A DNA stretch of 64,000 bases from Sva-07 sp963716095 (GCA_963716095.1 CAVQSV010000018.1:496001-560000), one strand, 5' to 3'; positions 17,395-25,820 are shown, numbered from the stretch's first letter. Numbers and translations are program-made. The notes: generated by a model not told the origin, from the letters alone.

Positions 17395-17448
17395 CCGTTC
17401 GTGTTGCGGATCGGATGGACCGCCCCATCCGAATCCGCACGCAAGCGC
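17395..17448. repeat. Interspersed intergenic palindrome, copy 4
   Basis: It starts CCGTTCGTGTTGCGGATCGG and ends ATCCGAATCCGCACGCAAGCG. Its centre GGATGG/CCATCC stem is perfect. Confidence 0.75.
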
Positions 17449-17465
17449 CACGGCCCGACCGCTCG

Positions 17466-17520
17466 ACCGTTCGTGTTGCGTTTCGGATGAGCCGTCCCGC
17501 CGCAATTGCCACACGAACGG
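17466..17520. repeat. Interspersed intergenic palindrome, copy 5
   Basis: It starts CCGTTCGTGTTGCGTTTCGG and ends ATTGCCACACGAACGG. It is paired with copy 4, separated by 17 bases, between the subtilase and the APH-like gene. Confidence 0.75.
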
Positions 17521-17602
17521 GTGGTCGGTCGGGGCGGTCATGGTGGCGAGGATGGTGGCGACGATGATGGCAACCGGCACCGTTGCGCGGCATCATCGGT
17601 TG

Positions 17603-18817
17603 ATGGGCATCGACGACCCGCTCCTGCCCGCCGCGGTGCACCTGACCGGCGAGTTCGCCGACGACGCGTTGCGCCCGGCTGTCGAACACGCAGGAGGCAG
17701 CCTCGTCACGTTCCGCTGCACCCAGGTGCACTACCGGCCGGGCCACGACATGGTCGCCCGATACCGCGTCGAGATCGACTGGGGCGATGGCACCCCACGT
17801 CGAGAGACGCTGTACGTCGGCACGACCCGTGACGGTGCGCCACCCGGGACCATCGCAGTGACCGCCCCCTTGCACGACAACGTCCTTGCCGCCGGCGTGT
17901 GGCGATGGCCCTTCGATCCGAACCTCCCCGCCCTCGAGCGCCTCGCACGAACGACCGAGAAGGTGCTCGCCGATCACAGAGTGATCACCTCGGCACGACC
18001 GAGGGTGACCGTCGCTGCCTACCGACCGACCGAGCGAGCCGTGTTGCGGATCGTCGACGGCGAGCACGCGTGGTTCGCGAAACTGGTCCGGCCCGGCGAG
18101 GCCGCCGACCTCGTCCGACGGCACGAACTGCTGACGGCATGTGGGCTCCCGGTTCCCGAACTGGTCGGACACGATGTCGATGAAGGGCTGGTGATCATGG
18201 CCGAGCTTCGCGGCTCGACCCTGCGCGACCTCGTGAAGTCTGATGCGCCGACATGGCCTGGGGCCAACGCGCTCGCAGACCTGGTCCGCCGCATCCGAAC
18301 CGTGGATGCGGCCGACCTCACCGCCATGCGTCACCGCCTCCGTGACGGGCCACACCACACCGCACTGCTGGCGTCGGTGCTGCCCGCCGAACGCGACCGG
18401 CTTGCTCGTCTCGACGAACAACTGCAGCACGCGCTCGACGATGCAGCGCGACGGGAGCCGATGTTCGTGCACGGCGATCTGCACGAACGTCAACTGATCG
18501 TCGACGGCGACCGCATCGTCGGGCTGCTCGACATCGACGAGTGCGGCATCGGCGATCCGGCCGACGATGTCGCTGTCCCAGTGGCCCACCTCCGGTACCG
18601 GGCACTCACCGCACCGAACGCGGTCCGGATCCACCGATACGCCGACGACCTGGTCGCCGCAGCCAGCGACGTGATCCCACCGGCGACAGCGACCGTCGCG
18701 TCGGCCGCCGTGCTCGCCGGGCTGGCGACCAGTGCGTTCCGATCCCAGACGGACGACTGGCCGCAGCAAGCAGGACGCGTGCTGGATCTGATCGACGACG
18801 TGTTGACGACCACCTGA
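17603..18817 (+). CDS. Aminoglycoside phosphotransferase (APH)-family kinase
   Basis: The 404-residue protein has a kinase-like C-terminal half: catalytic loop FVHGDLHERQLIV and metal-binding LLDIDECGIGDPADDVA. The N-terminal half (about residues 1-110) is an extra domain with WGDGTPRRETLYVGTT, resembling actinobacterial phosphotransferases that act on small molecules. The region KLVRPGEAADLVRRHELL contains the probable ATP-binding Lys. Family substrates include aminoglycosides, choline, homoserine and maltose; none can be chosen here. ATG 17603 is preferred over upstream Met codons because conserved sequence starts there. Confidence 0.75.
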   Translation: MGIDDPLLPAAVHLTGEFADDALRPAVEHAGGSLVTFRCTQVHYRPGHDMVARYRVEIDWGDGTPRRETLYVGTTRDGAPPGTIAVTAPLHDNVLAAGVWRWPFDPNLPALERLARTTEKVLADHRVITSARPRVTVAAYRPTERAVLRIVDGEHAWFAKLVRPGEAADLVRRHELLTACGLPVPELVGHDVDEGLVIMAELRGSTLRDLVKSDAPTWPGANALADLVRRIRTVDAADLTAMRHRLRDGPHHTALLASVLPAERDRLARLDEQLQHALDDAARREPMFVHGDLHERQLIVDGDRIVGLLDIDECGIGDPADDVAVPVAHLRYRALTAPNAVRIHRYADDLVAAASDVIPPATATVASAAVLAGLATSAFRSQTDDWPQQAGRVLDLIDDVLTTT

Positions 18818-18959
18818 CCGAGCCGGGAAACGACCACGGCGTCAAGCGATCGTCAAGATGTCCAACGGATTCTTCAGTTCGTCGACCTCGGCGCCGATAC
18901 CGCTCTCGCAGATCCAGATGGACAGAATCACTGCGATCGACCACACAACAGGGGACCAC

Positions 18960-19493
18960 GTGAAACCACAACGAATCAACTGGAAGGTCGCCGCCGTCGT
19001 CGGTGCCACAACGAGCATGGTCGGCGCCGGAGGATTCGCGCTCGCCGACGAAGTGTCCGACACCAACGACAGCGAACCCACCTCGACCACCACTCAGTCC
19101 GTCTCGATCGAGCCCGCCCGCCCATCCGCGCCGGTCGTCGTCGAGTCGGATGCCGACGTGATCGACGACTCCGTCGAGTCCGCACCGTCAGCCGAGTCCG
19201 TGGCCGCCGAGGTTCCCACTGGTCTTGCCGACCAGGCACCGTCGGCCGAATCGATTCCGTCGGTCGAGGCGACCCCACCGGCCCCGTCCGAACCGGCCCC
19301 GTCCGAACCGATCTCGGTCGAATCAGTGTCGGCACCGTCCGTCTCCGCGCCCTCGGTCTCGGTCGAATCGGTCTCGGTCGAATCGGTCTCGGCCCCCTCG
19401 GTCTCCGCAGAATCGGTCTCCGCACCGTCGGTCTCCGCAGAATCGGTCTCCGCACCGTCGGTCTCGGCCGAATCGGTTGCATCGAGCGACTGA
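18960..19493 (+). CDS. Exported Ser-rich low-complexity repeat protein
   Basis: Translation from GTG 18960, preceded by AGGGGACC, gives an N-terminal signal peptide (basic KPQRINWK, hydrophobic AAVVGATTSMVGAGGFALA, then DE), with cleavage likely after ALA. The remaining about 145 residues are acidic and low complexity. The last 70 are built from SVSAPSVSAES and SVSVES units. No catalytic domain is seen and there is no wall-sorting motif or C-terminal membrane helix. An upstream in-frame ATG at 18858 would bury the signal peptide. Possibly a surface spacer or secreted repeat protein; function unknown. Confidence 0.6.
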   Translation: MKPQRINWKVAAVVGATTSMVGAGGFALADEVSDTNDSEPTSTTTQSVSIEPARPSAPVVVESDADVIDDSVESAPSAESVAAEVPTGLADQAPSAESIPSVEATPPAPSEPAPSEPISVESVSAPSVSAPSVSVESVSVESVSAPSVSAESVSAPSVSAESVSAPSVSAESVASSD

Positions 19494-19842
19494 GCCCCCC
19501 GACTCGAATTCCACGCTCTCGCCCACCGGTCGAGCAGCAGCGTCAGTCGCCGAGCGACGCTACGCGCGCCGTCGGCCGGGTAGAGGGACGAAGTCGAGCA
19601 CGGGTCGACGTGGTGGACACCACCTGCTGACGGGTGTCGCGGGAGCGCACGTGCTGCACCTGACCCGTGGAGGACCGCCCGGCACCACACCCCGTCGACG
19701 CAGCGGCGCTCGCCTCGACCGGAATCAACACTTCGTCGTGCCGAACGAACCAGGGCTTCCAGGGCGGGTCGTAGCAGGCCCAGATCGGCTCAGGTCGCAG
19801 AGTCCGCTCAGTGCCCCGGAAGCACGACGCAGGCGAGCGGCA
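19494..19842. other. Gene-poor stretch between exported protein and Rieske gene
   Basis: No open frame here has a family-like sequence. A short imperfect palindrome GTGGTGGACACCAC lies at about 19610-19623. Both flanking genes converge on it, so terminators are expected, but no strong hairpin with a T tract is visible. Confidence 0.5.
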
Positions 19843-21456
19843 TCATCGGGGCACCTTGCCGTTGAGGAAGTCGATCGACCGCTCGACGGTGGCGGCGACG
19901 AAGCGTTCGAGCTTGGGTGCAGCGAGGAACCGCGCAGCGGCGTCGAGCGGCAGCGTCGATCCTGAGCGCCCGGCCTCGATCGCCGCCGCACGCGACGTCT
20001 TCACCGCGTGCGCGTGCACGATGAAGGCAGTCGTCCCGTCGAGCAGCGACTGACGCTGCAGCTCCTCGCCGTAGGTGGCGGGGGCGTCTGCGAGCGGTGC
20101 CATCTCCTCCGGCACACCGATGCCGGTGTGCCACTCGTGGCGGCCCGTCCACTGCGCGAGGAATGCGGTGAAGAGCACGAGTCGGAGCAGGTCGGGTGTC
20201 ACACCCGCCGGCGCGTGGGCGACGTGCCAACGAGCGGCGTTGGCGTAGGTGAGACCGTGGGTGATGTCGAGCCAGCCGAAGTCGTCGGCGAAGTCGAACT
20301 CGCCGGCGACGTCGTAGCGCAGCATCCGCTCGCTCACCACCTGCACCACCACGTCGAGCACGTCGTCGACGGAAGCACCCGAGCGCAACGCCTCGACGGT
20401 CGCTTCGACCGGGGCTGCCCGTCGGTCGCCGAGTAGAGCGTTGCGCAGCCGACCGTCGTCGCCCCACCCCGGGACGGACCGCACCGACGCAAGCGCACCG
20501 AGGTCGACCGCGCCGAGGGCCTTCATGAACGGTCGCATGTAGGGCAACTTGTCCTCGCGGGTTCCGTACACGAGAGTCGGAACGAGATACGGCAGCACGG
20601 TGTCGGCTCGCTCCCAACCGATCATGTCGAGCAGCTCGAAGGCCTTCTGGCCGTAGATCGCACCGTGCCCGTACGACAGGTGATGGTCGGTGACCACCGA
20701 CGTGAACCACGGCCGCAGTTGGTCGGGCCCGTCACCTCGCTCGATCGCGGCGAGCACCATGGCCTGCGCGGTCTCGGTCTGTTCGCGTTCGATCGCTGCT
20801 CGGAATGCCGAGGCGGTTGCCGCCGACGCCGCCACCGGGTCGGGCAGCGCGTTGACCGGCCGGTTGCGTTCCGATTCGGCGATTCCCATGATCCCCTGGA
20901 CGATCGGCAGCGCCCGTTGGTCGCCGTCGTACAGGTCGATCATCGACAGACAGTCGGTCGCCGAGGCCACCGAGTGGCCCCAGCCGAACTCGGCGCGAGG
21001 CGCGCCGTGGGCGATCGCCTCCCAGATCAGTTCGCCGGGATTGGCGTCGGCTTGCAGGAGCCGGACGACGTCGCGGGCGACCTGGCCGGTGTAGTTGCGC
21101 TCGACCCCCCGGCGCAGGCTGGCGAGCAGCTGCGGGCGGAGCTCGGCGGGGTCGGGTCGGTTGATCGTGACTTGCACGGCGCCGTCGTCGGCGACGTCGA
21201 CGCGATGAGAACGAACCCCCTCCTCGCCCTGCACACAGGCGCCGTCGGTGACCCGGAACTTCCAGTTGTGCCAGGCGCAGGTGAGCAGGTCGCCGTCGAG
21301 CTCGCCCTGGGTGAGGCCGTAGCCCTCGTGCGGGCAGGCGTGGTCGATGGCGTGGAGGCCGTCGGCGGTACGCACGAGGCACACCCGGTGGCCGTCGACC
21401 TTGACCATCTTCATGGTGCCGACGTCGAGATCGTCGATGGAGAGTTGATCGTTCAT
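19843..21456 (-). CDS. Rieske [2Fe-2S] protein with large C-terminal domain
   Basis: The 537-residue protein has an N-terminal Rieske ferredoxin domain (about residues 4-100). Its cluster ligands are CPHEGYGL and CAWHNW. The long C-terminal region (about 120-537) is mostly helical with many His, including HAHAVKTSRAA and LFTAFLAQWTGRHEWHTG. It may be an oxygenase-type or questin-oxidase-like domain, which I cannot confirm. It has no ring-hydroxylating oxygenase iron motif. It starts 25 bases from a divergent SoxR-type gene, with a SoxR-like operator in the spacer of its own promoter, so redox-induced expression is likely. Confidence 0.75.
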   Translation of the reverse strand: MNDQLSIDDLDVGTMKMVKVDGHRVCLVRTADGLHAIDHACPHEGYGLTQGELDGDLLTCAWHNWKFRVTDGACVQGEEGVRSHRVDVADDGAVQVTINRPDPAELRPQLLASLRRGVERNYTGQVARDVVRLLQADANPGELIWEAIAHGAPRAEFGWGHSVASATDCLSMIDLYDGDQRALPIVQGIMGIAESERNRPVNALPDPVAASAATASAFRAAIEREQTETAQAMVLAAIERGDGPDQLRPWFTSVVTDHHLSYGHGAIYGQKAFELLDMIGWERADTVLPYLVPTLVYGTREDKLPYMRPFMKALGAVDLGALASVRSVPGWGDDGRLRNALLGDRRAAPVEATVEALRSGASVDDVLDVVVQVVSERMLRYDVAGEFDFADDFGWLDITHGLTYANAARWHVAHAPAGVTPDLLRLVLFTAFLAQWTGRHEWHTGIGVPEEMAPLADAPATYGEELQRQSLLDGTTAFIVHAHAVKTSRAAAIEAGRSGSTLPLDAAARFLAAPKLERFVAATVERSIDFLNGKVPR

Positions 21457-21463
21457 GCGACGC

Positions 21464-21494
21464 ACGGTAAGACTTCAACAATGGTTGAAGTCAA
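21464..21494 (-). promoter_or_regulatory. MerR/SoxR-type promoter and operator for the Rieske gene
   Basis: On the minus strand TTGACT (21494-21489) and TACCGT (21469-21464) are separated by exactly 19 bases. That over-long spacer is the hallmark of MerR-class promoters. The operator GACTTCAAC-AATG-GTTGAAGTC (21471-21492) fills the spacer. The -10 ends 7 bases before the Rieske ATG, implying a leaderless mRNA. The palindrome also overlaps the regulator's own start codon. Confidence 0.7.
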
Positions 21495-21957
21495 GGGGTC
21501 GCCCACGAAGACCTTCTCCGTCGGAGAGGTGGCGCGGCGAGCGGGCGTGGCGACCTCGGCGCTGCGCTTCTACGAGGCGAACGGACTCATCGCCAGCGAG
21601 CGGACCGACGCTGGGCACCGCCGATACCGGGCCGACGTGATGCGCCGCGTCGGCTTCATCAAAGTCGCCCAACGGGTGGGGTTGAGCCTGGAGGAGATCC
21701 GGGCTGCGCTCGATTCGCTGCCGGCGAGCCGTACACCGAACCGCCGCGACTGGGCGAAGCTCGCCCGATCGTGGCAGCCAGTGCTCGACGAGCGGATTGC
21801 GATGCTCGAGGCGATGAAGGAGAAGCTCGACGGCTGCATCGGCTGCGGCTGTCTCAGCCTCGACACGTGCGCGCTCTACAACCCCGATGATGTCGCGGCC
21901 GACCGTGGCGCCGGCCCCCGCTTCCTCCTCGGCGACTCCCCGGCCACACCCACCTGA
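21481..21957 (+). CDS. soxR: SoxR-type MerR-family redox sensor
   Basis: The 158-residue regulator has the MerR helix-turn-helix FSVGEVARRAGVATSALRFYEANGL, a dimerisation helix, and the cluster loop CIGCGCLSLDTC. That gives C-x2-C-x-C-x5-C, the four ligands of the SoxR [2Fe-2S] centre. SoxR senses redox-cycling compounds. Its ATG sits inside its operator, so it could repress itself while activating the divergent Rieske gene. No soxS is expected in actinobacteria. Confidence 0.9.
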   Translation: MVEVKGSPTKTFSVGEVARRAGVATSALRFYEANGLIASERTDAGHRRYRADVMRRVGFIKVAQRVGLSLEEIRAALDSLPASRTPNRRDWAKLARSWQPVLDERIAMLEAMKEKLDGCIGCGCLSLDTCALYNPDDVAADRGAGPRFLLGDSPATPT

Positions 21958-21975
21958 GCAGACCCCACCGACGTG

Positions 21976-22030
21976 ACCGTTCGCGTTGCGATCTGGATGG
22001 GACGGACCATCCGAACCGTCACGCAAACGG
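21976..22030. repeat. Interspersed intergenic palindrome, copy 6
   Basis: It starts ACCGTTCGCGTTGCGATCTG and ends ATCCGAACCGTCACGCAAACG. The inner GGATGG/CCATCC stem is intact. Confidence 0.75.
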
Positions 22031-22048
22031 AAGAGCCAGGGGACGTGA

Positions 22049-22102
22049 CCGTTCGCGTTGCAGCCCGGAAGGGACGGGCCATCGGAACCGTCACGCGAAC
22101 GT
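22049..22102. repeat. Interspersed intergenic palindrome, copy 7
   Basis: It starts CCGTTCGCGTTGCAGCCCGG and ends ATCGGAACCGTCACGCGAACG. It abuts the stop codon of the molybdenum oxidoreductase and pairs with copy 6 between convergent genes. Confidence 0.75.
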
Positions 22103-24757
22103 CTACTTGCGCATGGGGAGGGTGGTGCGCCTGATGCCGTCGACGGCGTGGAGGGCGGCGGCGACCGCCGGCGCCGTGGGCACCAATCCGATCTCGCCCA
22201 CGCCCTTGATGCCGAACGGCGAACGGGGCTGCGGCACCTCGACGAGCTGCACCTCGATCTCCGGCACGTCCTTGGCTCGCAGGATCCCGAGCGATCGCAG
22301 GGTCATGTTGGTCGGAAACCCGGTCGCAGGATCGGTCGGGAACTCCTCGGAGAGCGCATAGCCCAGCCCCATGTGCACCGACCCTTCGACCTGACCCTCG
22401 ACCAGCGTCGGATTGACGGCGCGACCGACGTCGTGCACAGCGACCACCTTCTCGATGTCGCCGGTCTCGGGATCGGCGATCACCATCTGCGCGGCGAAGC
22501 TGAACACCGCATGGATCGTCGGATTGACCACCGACGGATCGCCGAGCTTCTGGGTCCAGTCGACGACGTACTCGCCCTCGTAGTCGACGTCGACGTCGCA
22601 GCCGGCCTCGATCGCCGCTGCCGCCGCCGAGCTGACCGAGCCGGCCACCATCAGCGTGCCGCGCGACCCCGTGGTCTGGCCGAATCCGAGTTCGCGGCTG
22701 GTGTCGACGATGACGTCGATCCGATCGGGGTCGACGCCCAACTCCTGCGCTGCCACCTGCAACGCAACGGTGTGCACCCCCTGGCCCATCTCGGTCCAGC
22801 CGTGGCGCACCTCGATTCGACCCGGCGCGTCGCCGACGGACGGCAGGAACCGGATGACCGCCTTCGACACTTCACGGAAGCCGTTGCCGAGCCCCGAGTT
22901 CTTGAGGCCGAGCCCGAGCCCGACCGCCTTGCCGGACGCGATCGCCTCGTCGTACGACGCCTTGATCTGGTCGAGGCACGCCTCGGCACCACCGGCACCG
23001 TCGTCCATGATCTGGCCGGGCCCCCATTCTTCGCCGGGCTTGATGACGTTGCGCTTCCGGATCTCCCAGCCGGAGATCCCGACCTGCTCCGCCAATCGGT
23101 CGAGCACCCCCTCCATCGCGAACTGCGCCTGGTTGGCGCCGAACCCACGGAACGCACCGCACACCAGGTTGTTGGTGCGCACCGCAATCGTCTCGATGTC
23201 GAGCGCCTGCCACCGATACGGCCCGCACGCATGGCCGGCCGCCCGCTCGAGCACCTTCATCCCGACGCTCGCGTACGCGCCCGAGTCGCCGATGCCGCGC
23301 ACCTTCAACGCGGTCAGCTGACCGTCGGCGTCGCAACCGGCCCAGTACTCGAGCTCGATCGGATGACGCTTCGCGTGCATCCGGAAACTCTCCTCGCGCG
23401 ACAGCGTGCACTTCACCGGTCGGCCGAGCAGCCATGCTGCAAGCGCGGTCTGCGCCTGGTTGCTCATGTCTTCCTTGCCGCCGAACGCACCGCCGTTCGA
23501 CACCAACTCGACCGTCACCTGCGCCGGGTCGGCGTCGAGCACCGCCGCAATGTCGTTGCGGTCGTCCCACACGCCTTGGCCCCCGGAGTAGACGTAGAGC
23601 GTGCGCCCCTGCGCTCCATCGGAGCCATCGGACGGGTCGCTGTCGGTGGGCACGGCCACGGTCGATTCGGGTTCGAGGAACGCGTGCTCGACGCGTTGGG
23701 TGTGGAACGTCTCGTGCACGGTGAACTCGCTGACGGCGAACGCCGCATCGAAGTCGTCGCCGCGCGTGTATGCGCTGGTCGACAGCACGTTGTTCTCGGT
23801 GCCCCACACCGACAGCGGCGCGGTGTCGGACAGCGCCGCTCTCGCATCGGTGTTCGGGGTGAACACGTCGTAGGTCACCTCGACGAGTTCGGCAGCGGCC
23901 CGGGCGTGGTCGCGCGTGTCGGCCACCACCACAGCGAGCACATCTCCTGCGTACGAGGTGCGACCACCCACGGGGATCATCACCGGCCAGTCCTTGTGGA
24001 TCAATCCGACTCGCAACTCACCGGGTACGTCGTCGGCGGTGAACACGGCTTCGACACCGGGTGCAGCGAGTGCCGCCGACGTGTCGATCGCCCGAACCTC
24101 GGCACGGGCGTGGTCGGTGAGATGCAGCGCTGCGTGCAGCATCCCCGGCACTCGGATGTCGTCGATGTAGCCGCGGTCGCCGAGTGTGAGCGGGGCAGCC
24201 TCGTACTTCGCTCCCCCACCGCCGACCTCGGCCGACAGCGCCGGCGCACACACCTGGCCATGAGCGACCGCCTCGATCGCGTCGAGGATCTTGACGTACC
24301 CGGTGCAGCGGCACAGGTGAGCGCCGAGGTGCGGGGCCATCTTCTCGCGGGTCAGCTCCGTACCCTTCTTGTCGATCTGCGCTTTCGCTCGCATCACGAT
24401 GCCGGGAATGCAGAACCCGCACTGCAACCCACCGCATGCGGCGAACGCGTCGGCAAAGGTTTGGCGTTCGGTTTCGTCGACGCCTTCGAGCGTGACGATC
24501 GATGCCCCCTCGGCCTTGTCGAGGCCGGTCTGGCACGACACGACCGCCTTGCCGTCGACGAACACGGTGCAGCAGCCGCACTGCCCCGACGGCGAGCATC
24601 CGTCCTTCGGCGAGGTGATGTCGAGTTCCTCGCGTAGGGCGGCGAGCAGATGCGGGTGCGACCTGCGAACGGTGACCGGGGTGCCGTTGACCTCGAACGC
24701 GACGCGCGGCTCGTCACCGGTGTCGGACGAGGGCGGCGCATCGGCGAGTTCGGTCAT
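22103..24757 (-). CDS. Fused 2Fe-2S / molybdopterin xanthine dehydrogenase-family oxidoreductase
   Basis: The 884-residue enzyme joins two [2Fe-2S] domains to a xanthine-dehydrogenase-type molybdenum domain. The clusters are seen as CSPSGQCGCCTVFV with a later SC, and CGFCIPG plus CRCTGY. The molybdenum part shows GGAFGGKED, GAFRGFGANQAQF, EMGQGVHT and, near the C terminus, GIKGVGEIGL with the expected catalytic Glu. There is no FAD domain and no neighbouring FAD subunit, as in aldehyde oxidoreductases and one selenium-dependent xanthine dehydrogenase-like group. Electrons therefore probably pass to an external carrier. Substrate unknown. A 17-bp palindrome lies 2 bases before its ATG. Confidence 0.88.
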   Translation of the reverse strand: MTELADAPPSSDTGDEPRVAFEVNGTPVTVRRSHPHLLAALREELDITSPKDGCSPSGQCGCCTVFVDGKAVVSCQTGLDKAEGASIVTLEGVDETERQTFADAFAACGGLQCGFCIPGIVMRAKAQIDKKGTELTREKMAPHLGAHLCRCTGYVKILDAIEAVAHGQVCAPALSAEVGGGGAKYEAAPLTLGDRGYIDDIRVPGMLHAALHLTDHARAEVRAIDTSAALAAPGVEAVFTADDVPGELRVGLIHKDWPVMIPVGGRTSYAGDVLAVVVADTRDHARAAAELVEVTYDVFTPNTDARAALSDTAPLSVWGTENNVLSTSAYTRGDDFDAAFAVSEFTVHETFHTQRVEHAFLEPESTVAVPTDSDPSDGSDGAQGRTLYVYSGGQGVWDDRNDIAAVLDADPAQVTVELVSNGGAFGGKEDMSNQAQTALAAWLLGRPVKCTLSREESFRMHAKRHPIELEYWAGCDADGQLTALKVRGIGDSGAYASVGMKVLERAAGHACGPYRWQALDIETIAVRTNNLVCGAFRGFGANQAQFAMEGVLDRLAEQVGISGWEIRKRNVIKPGEEWGPGQIMDDGAGGAEACLDQIKASYDEAIASGKAVGLGLGLKNSGLGNGFREVSKAVIRFLPSVGDAPGRIEVRHGWTEMGQGVHTVALQVAAQELGVDPDRIDVIVDTSRELGFGQTTGSRGTLMVAGSVSSAAAAAIEAGCDVDVDYEGEYVVDWTQKLGDPSVVNPTIHAVFSFAAQMVIADPETGDIEKVVAVHDVGRAVNPTLVEGQVEGSVHMGLGYALSEEFPTDPATGFPTNMTLRSLGILRAKDVPEIEVQLVEVPQPRSPFGIKGVGEIGLVPTAPAVAAALHAVDGIRRTTLPMRK

Positions 24758-24758
24758 G

Positions 24759-24775
24759 TTTGACAGTTTGTCAAA
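24759..24775. promoter_or_regulatory. Operator-like palindrome before the molybdenum enzyme
   Basis: TTTGACA-GTT-TGTCAAA is a perfect 7-bp inverted repeat directly upstream of the start codon. The TGACA/TGTCA form resembles TetR- or GntR-type sites. No regulator gene is adjacent. Confidence 0.5.
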
Positions 24776-25141
24776 GGGTGGGGCCGCTGTCAGGCCCGTG
24801 GGTGTGGCGTCACACGCCGTTGCTGCCGTCGAGGGACCGGTTCAGGGACCGACGGCAGGTCAACTGGTCCCGTTCGGCGTCCGCTTGCCAACCACTGGGC
24901 GATCGCCTGAAGCTGCGATCCGTGGAACCGAGGAGAGCGTCCGTTTGACGGTCCTCGACCGGACACGTTCGGGAGGGTGATGATGTGTCGGGTCCCGGAC
25001 ACCAATCACGTTCGGCCGGCATCGGCGCACTATGGACATGGGGTGTGACGTTTGACCATTGCGGACGGAGCCTGCGCCTGGAAGCTTGAAGAAAGGCCGC
25101 TGCGGGGGCAGTGGCCGTTATCAACGAAATGGGGATTCATC
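24776..25141. other. Intergenic region with one hairpin
   Basis: No supported gene. A hairpin at 24977-25009 has GTGAT/ATCAC outer and GTGTC/GACAC inner arms around GGGTCCCG, similar in core to the terminators near 1.1 and 1.85 kb. GGGG at about 25130 is the probable ribosome binding site for the following gene. Confidence 0.5.
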
Positions 25142-25765
25142 ATGTTGCTCTTCAACCGAATGCTGCGCGTCACGGGGGGTGCGGCTGCCGCCGCGTGGGC
25201 CGCCGAAGTCACCGCCGGTGTGAACAAACACTCGGTGTCCGAGGTATCTCTCTGGAGGGCTGCCTTTGGTGCGCCAGTCGGCACGATTGCGTGGTCGGCA
25301 CCCGTCGAGTCACTCGGCCAGGTCGATGACCTGAACGCAGCAACGGCCGCGGACGCAGATCTCGCCGCGCTGACGGCCAAAGGAGCGGAGTACGTCGCCG
25401 ACGCCGAACCCGACCGTCTGCTCGCACTCGTGCACGGCGAGGTCACCAGCAGCGCACCGGTCGGCTCCTACATGGGTGCCGTACGTGCAACAGCGGCGCC
25501 GGGCCAGTGGGTCGCTGCGGGCGCCTGGGCGGCGCACGTTGCCGGCGTGTACTCGGAGGTGACCGGCTTGAACGTCGTGGTGACTTCGACGGTCGCTGGG
25601 CCAATGGGCGAGATGAGCTGGTTCGTGCGACACGAGAACTCCGCGAGTGTCGAGGCGGCCATCGCAGCGACGATGTCGTCGGAGAAGTACATGAACGAGG
25701 TCAACAGCGGCGGCGAGTTCTTCATGCCAGGGGCGACGCAGATGTACGCCCAGCGCATGGCCTGA
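25142..25765 (+). CDS. Uncharacterised protein, possibly tandem dimeric alpha/beta-barrel
   Basis: I do not recognise a characterised family. The 207-residue protein starts MLLFNRMLRVTGG. It shows two regions resembling NIPSNAP/ABM-like alpha-beta barrels: SEVSLWRAAFGAPVGTIAWS with DLNAATAADADLAALTAKG, and VYSEVTGLNVVVTSTVAGPM with AAIAATMSSEKYMNEVN. It ends GGEFFMPGATQMYAQRMA. It has no signal peptide. A strong terminator follows; the gene stands alone, so it gives no pathway hint. Confidence 0.55.
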   Translation: MLLFNRMLRVTGGAAAAAWAAEVTAGVNKHSVSEVSLWRAAFGAPVGTIAWSAPVESLGQVDDLNAATAADADLAALTAKGAEYVADAEPDRLLALVHGEVTSSAPVGSYMGAVRATAAPGQWVAAGAWAAHVAGVYSEVTGLNVVVTSTVAGPMGEMSWFVRHENSASVEAAIAATMSSEKYMNEVNSGGEFFMPGATQMYAQRMA

Positions 25766-25771
25766 AGTCGG

Positions 25772-25820
25772 AGCATCGGTCCGTTCGGAGGTCAAGTCCC
25801 TCTGAACGGACCGCGATGCT
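25772..25820 (+). terminator. Terminator after the uncharacterised gene
   Basis: AGCATCGGTCCGTTC pairs with GAACGGACC-GC-GATGCT (two-base bulge) around a loop containing GGAGGTCAAGTCCCTCT. It begins six bases after the stop codon. Confidence 0.65.

Noticed and set aside
13249..17580. A 1443-codon open frame on the minus strand
   Set aside because: It is the antisense of the cyclase-STAND and subtilase genes, has a biased His/Arg/Val composition and no family motifs; typical of high-GC third-position effects.
17540..17602. Upstream Met codons as starts of the APH-like kinase
   Set aside because: The added sequence is a run of Met, Ala, Thr and Val following the palindromic repeats, without conservation-like features.
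18858..18962. ATG 18858 as start of the Ser-rich protein
   Set aside because: It would hide the signal peptide; GTG 18960 has a good ribosome binding site and a basic-hydrophobic-AxA layout.
22058..24637. An 859-codon open frame on the plus strand
   Set aside because: It is antisense to the molybdenum oxidoreductase, whose cluster-binding cysteines and catalytic motifs are intact.
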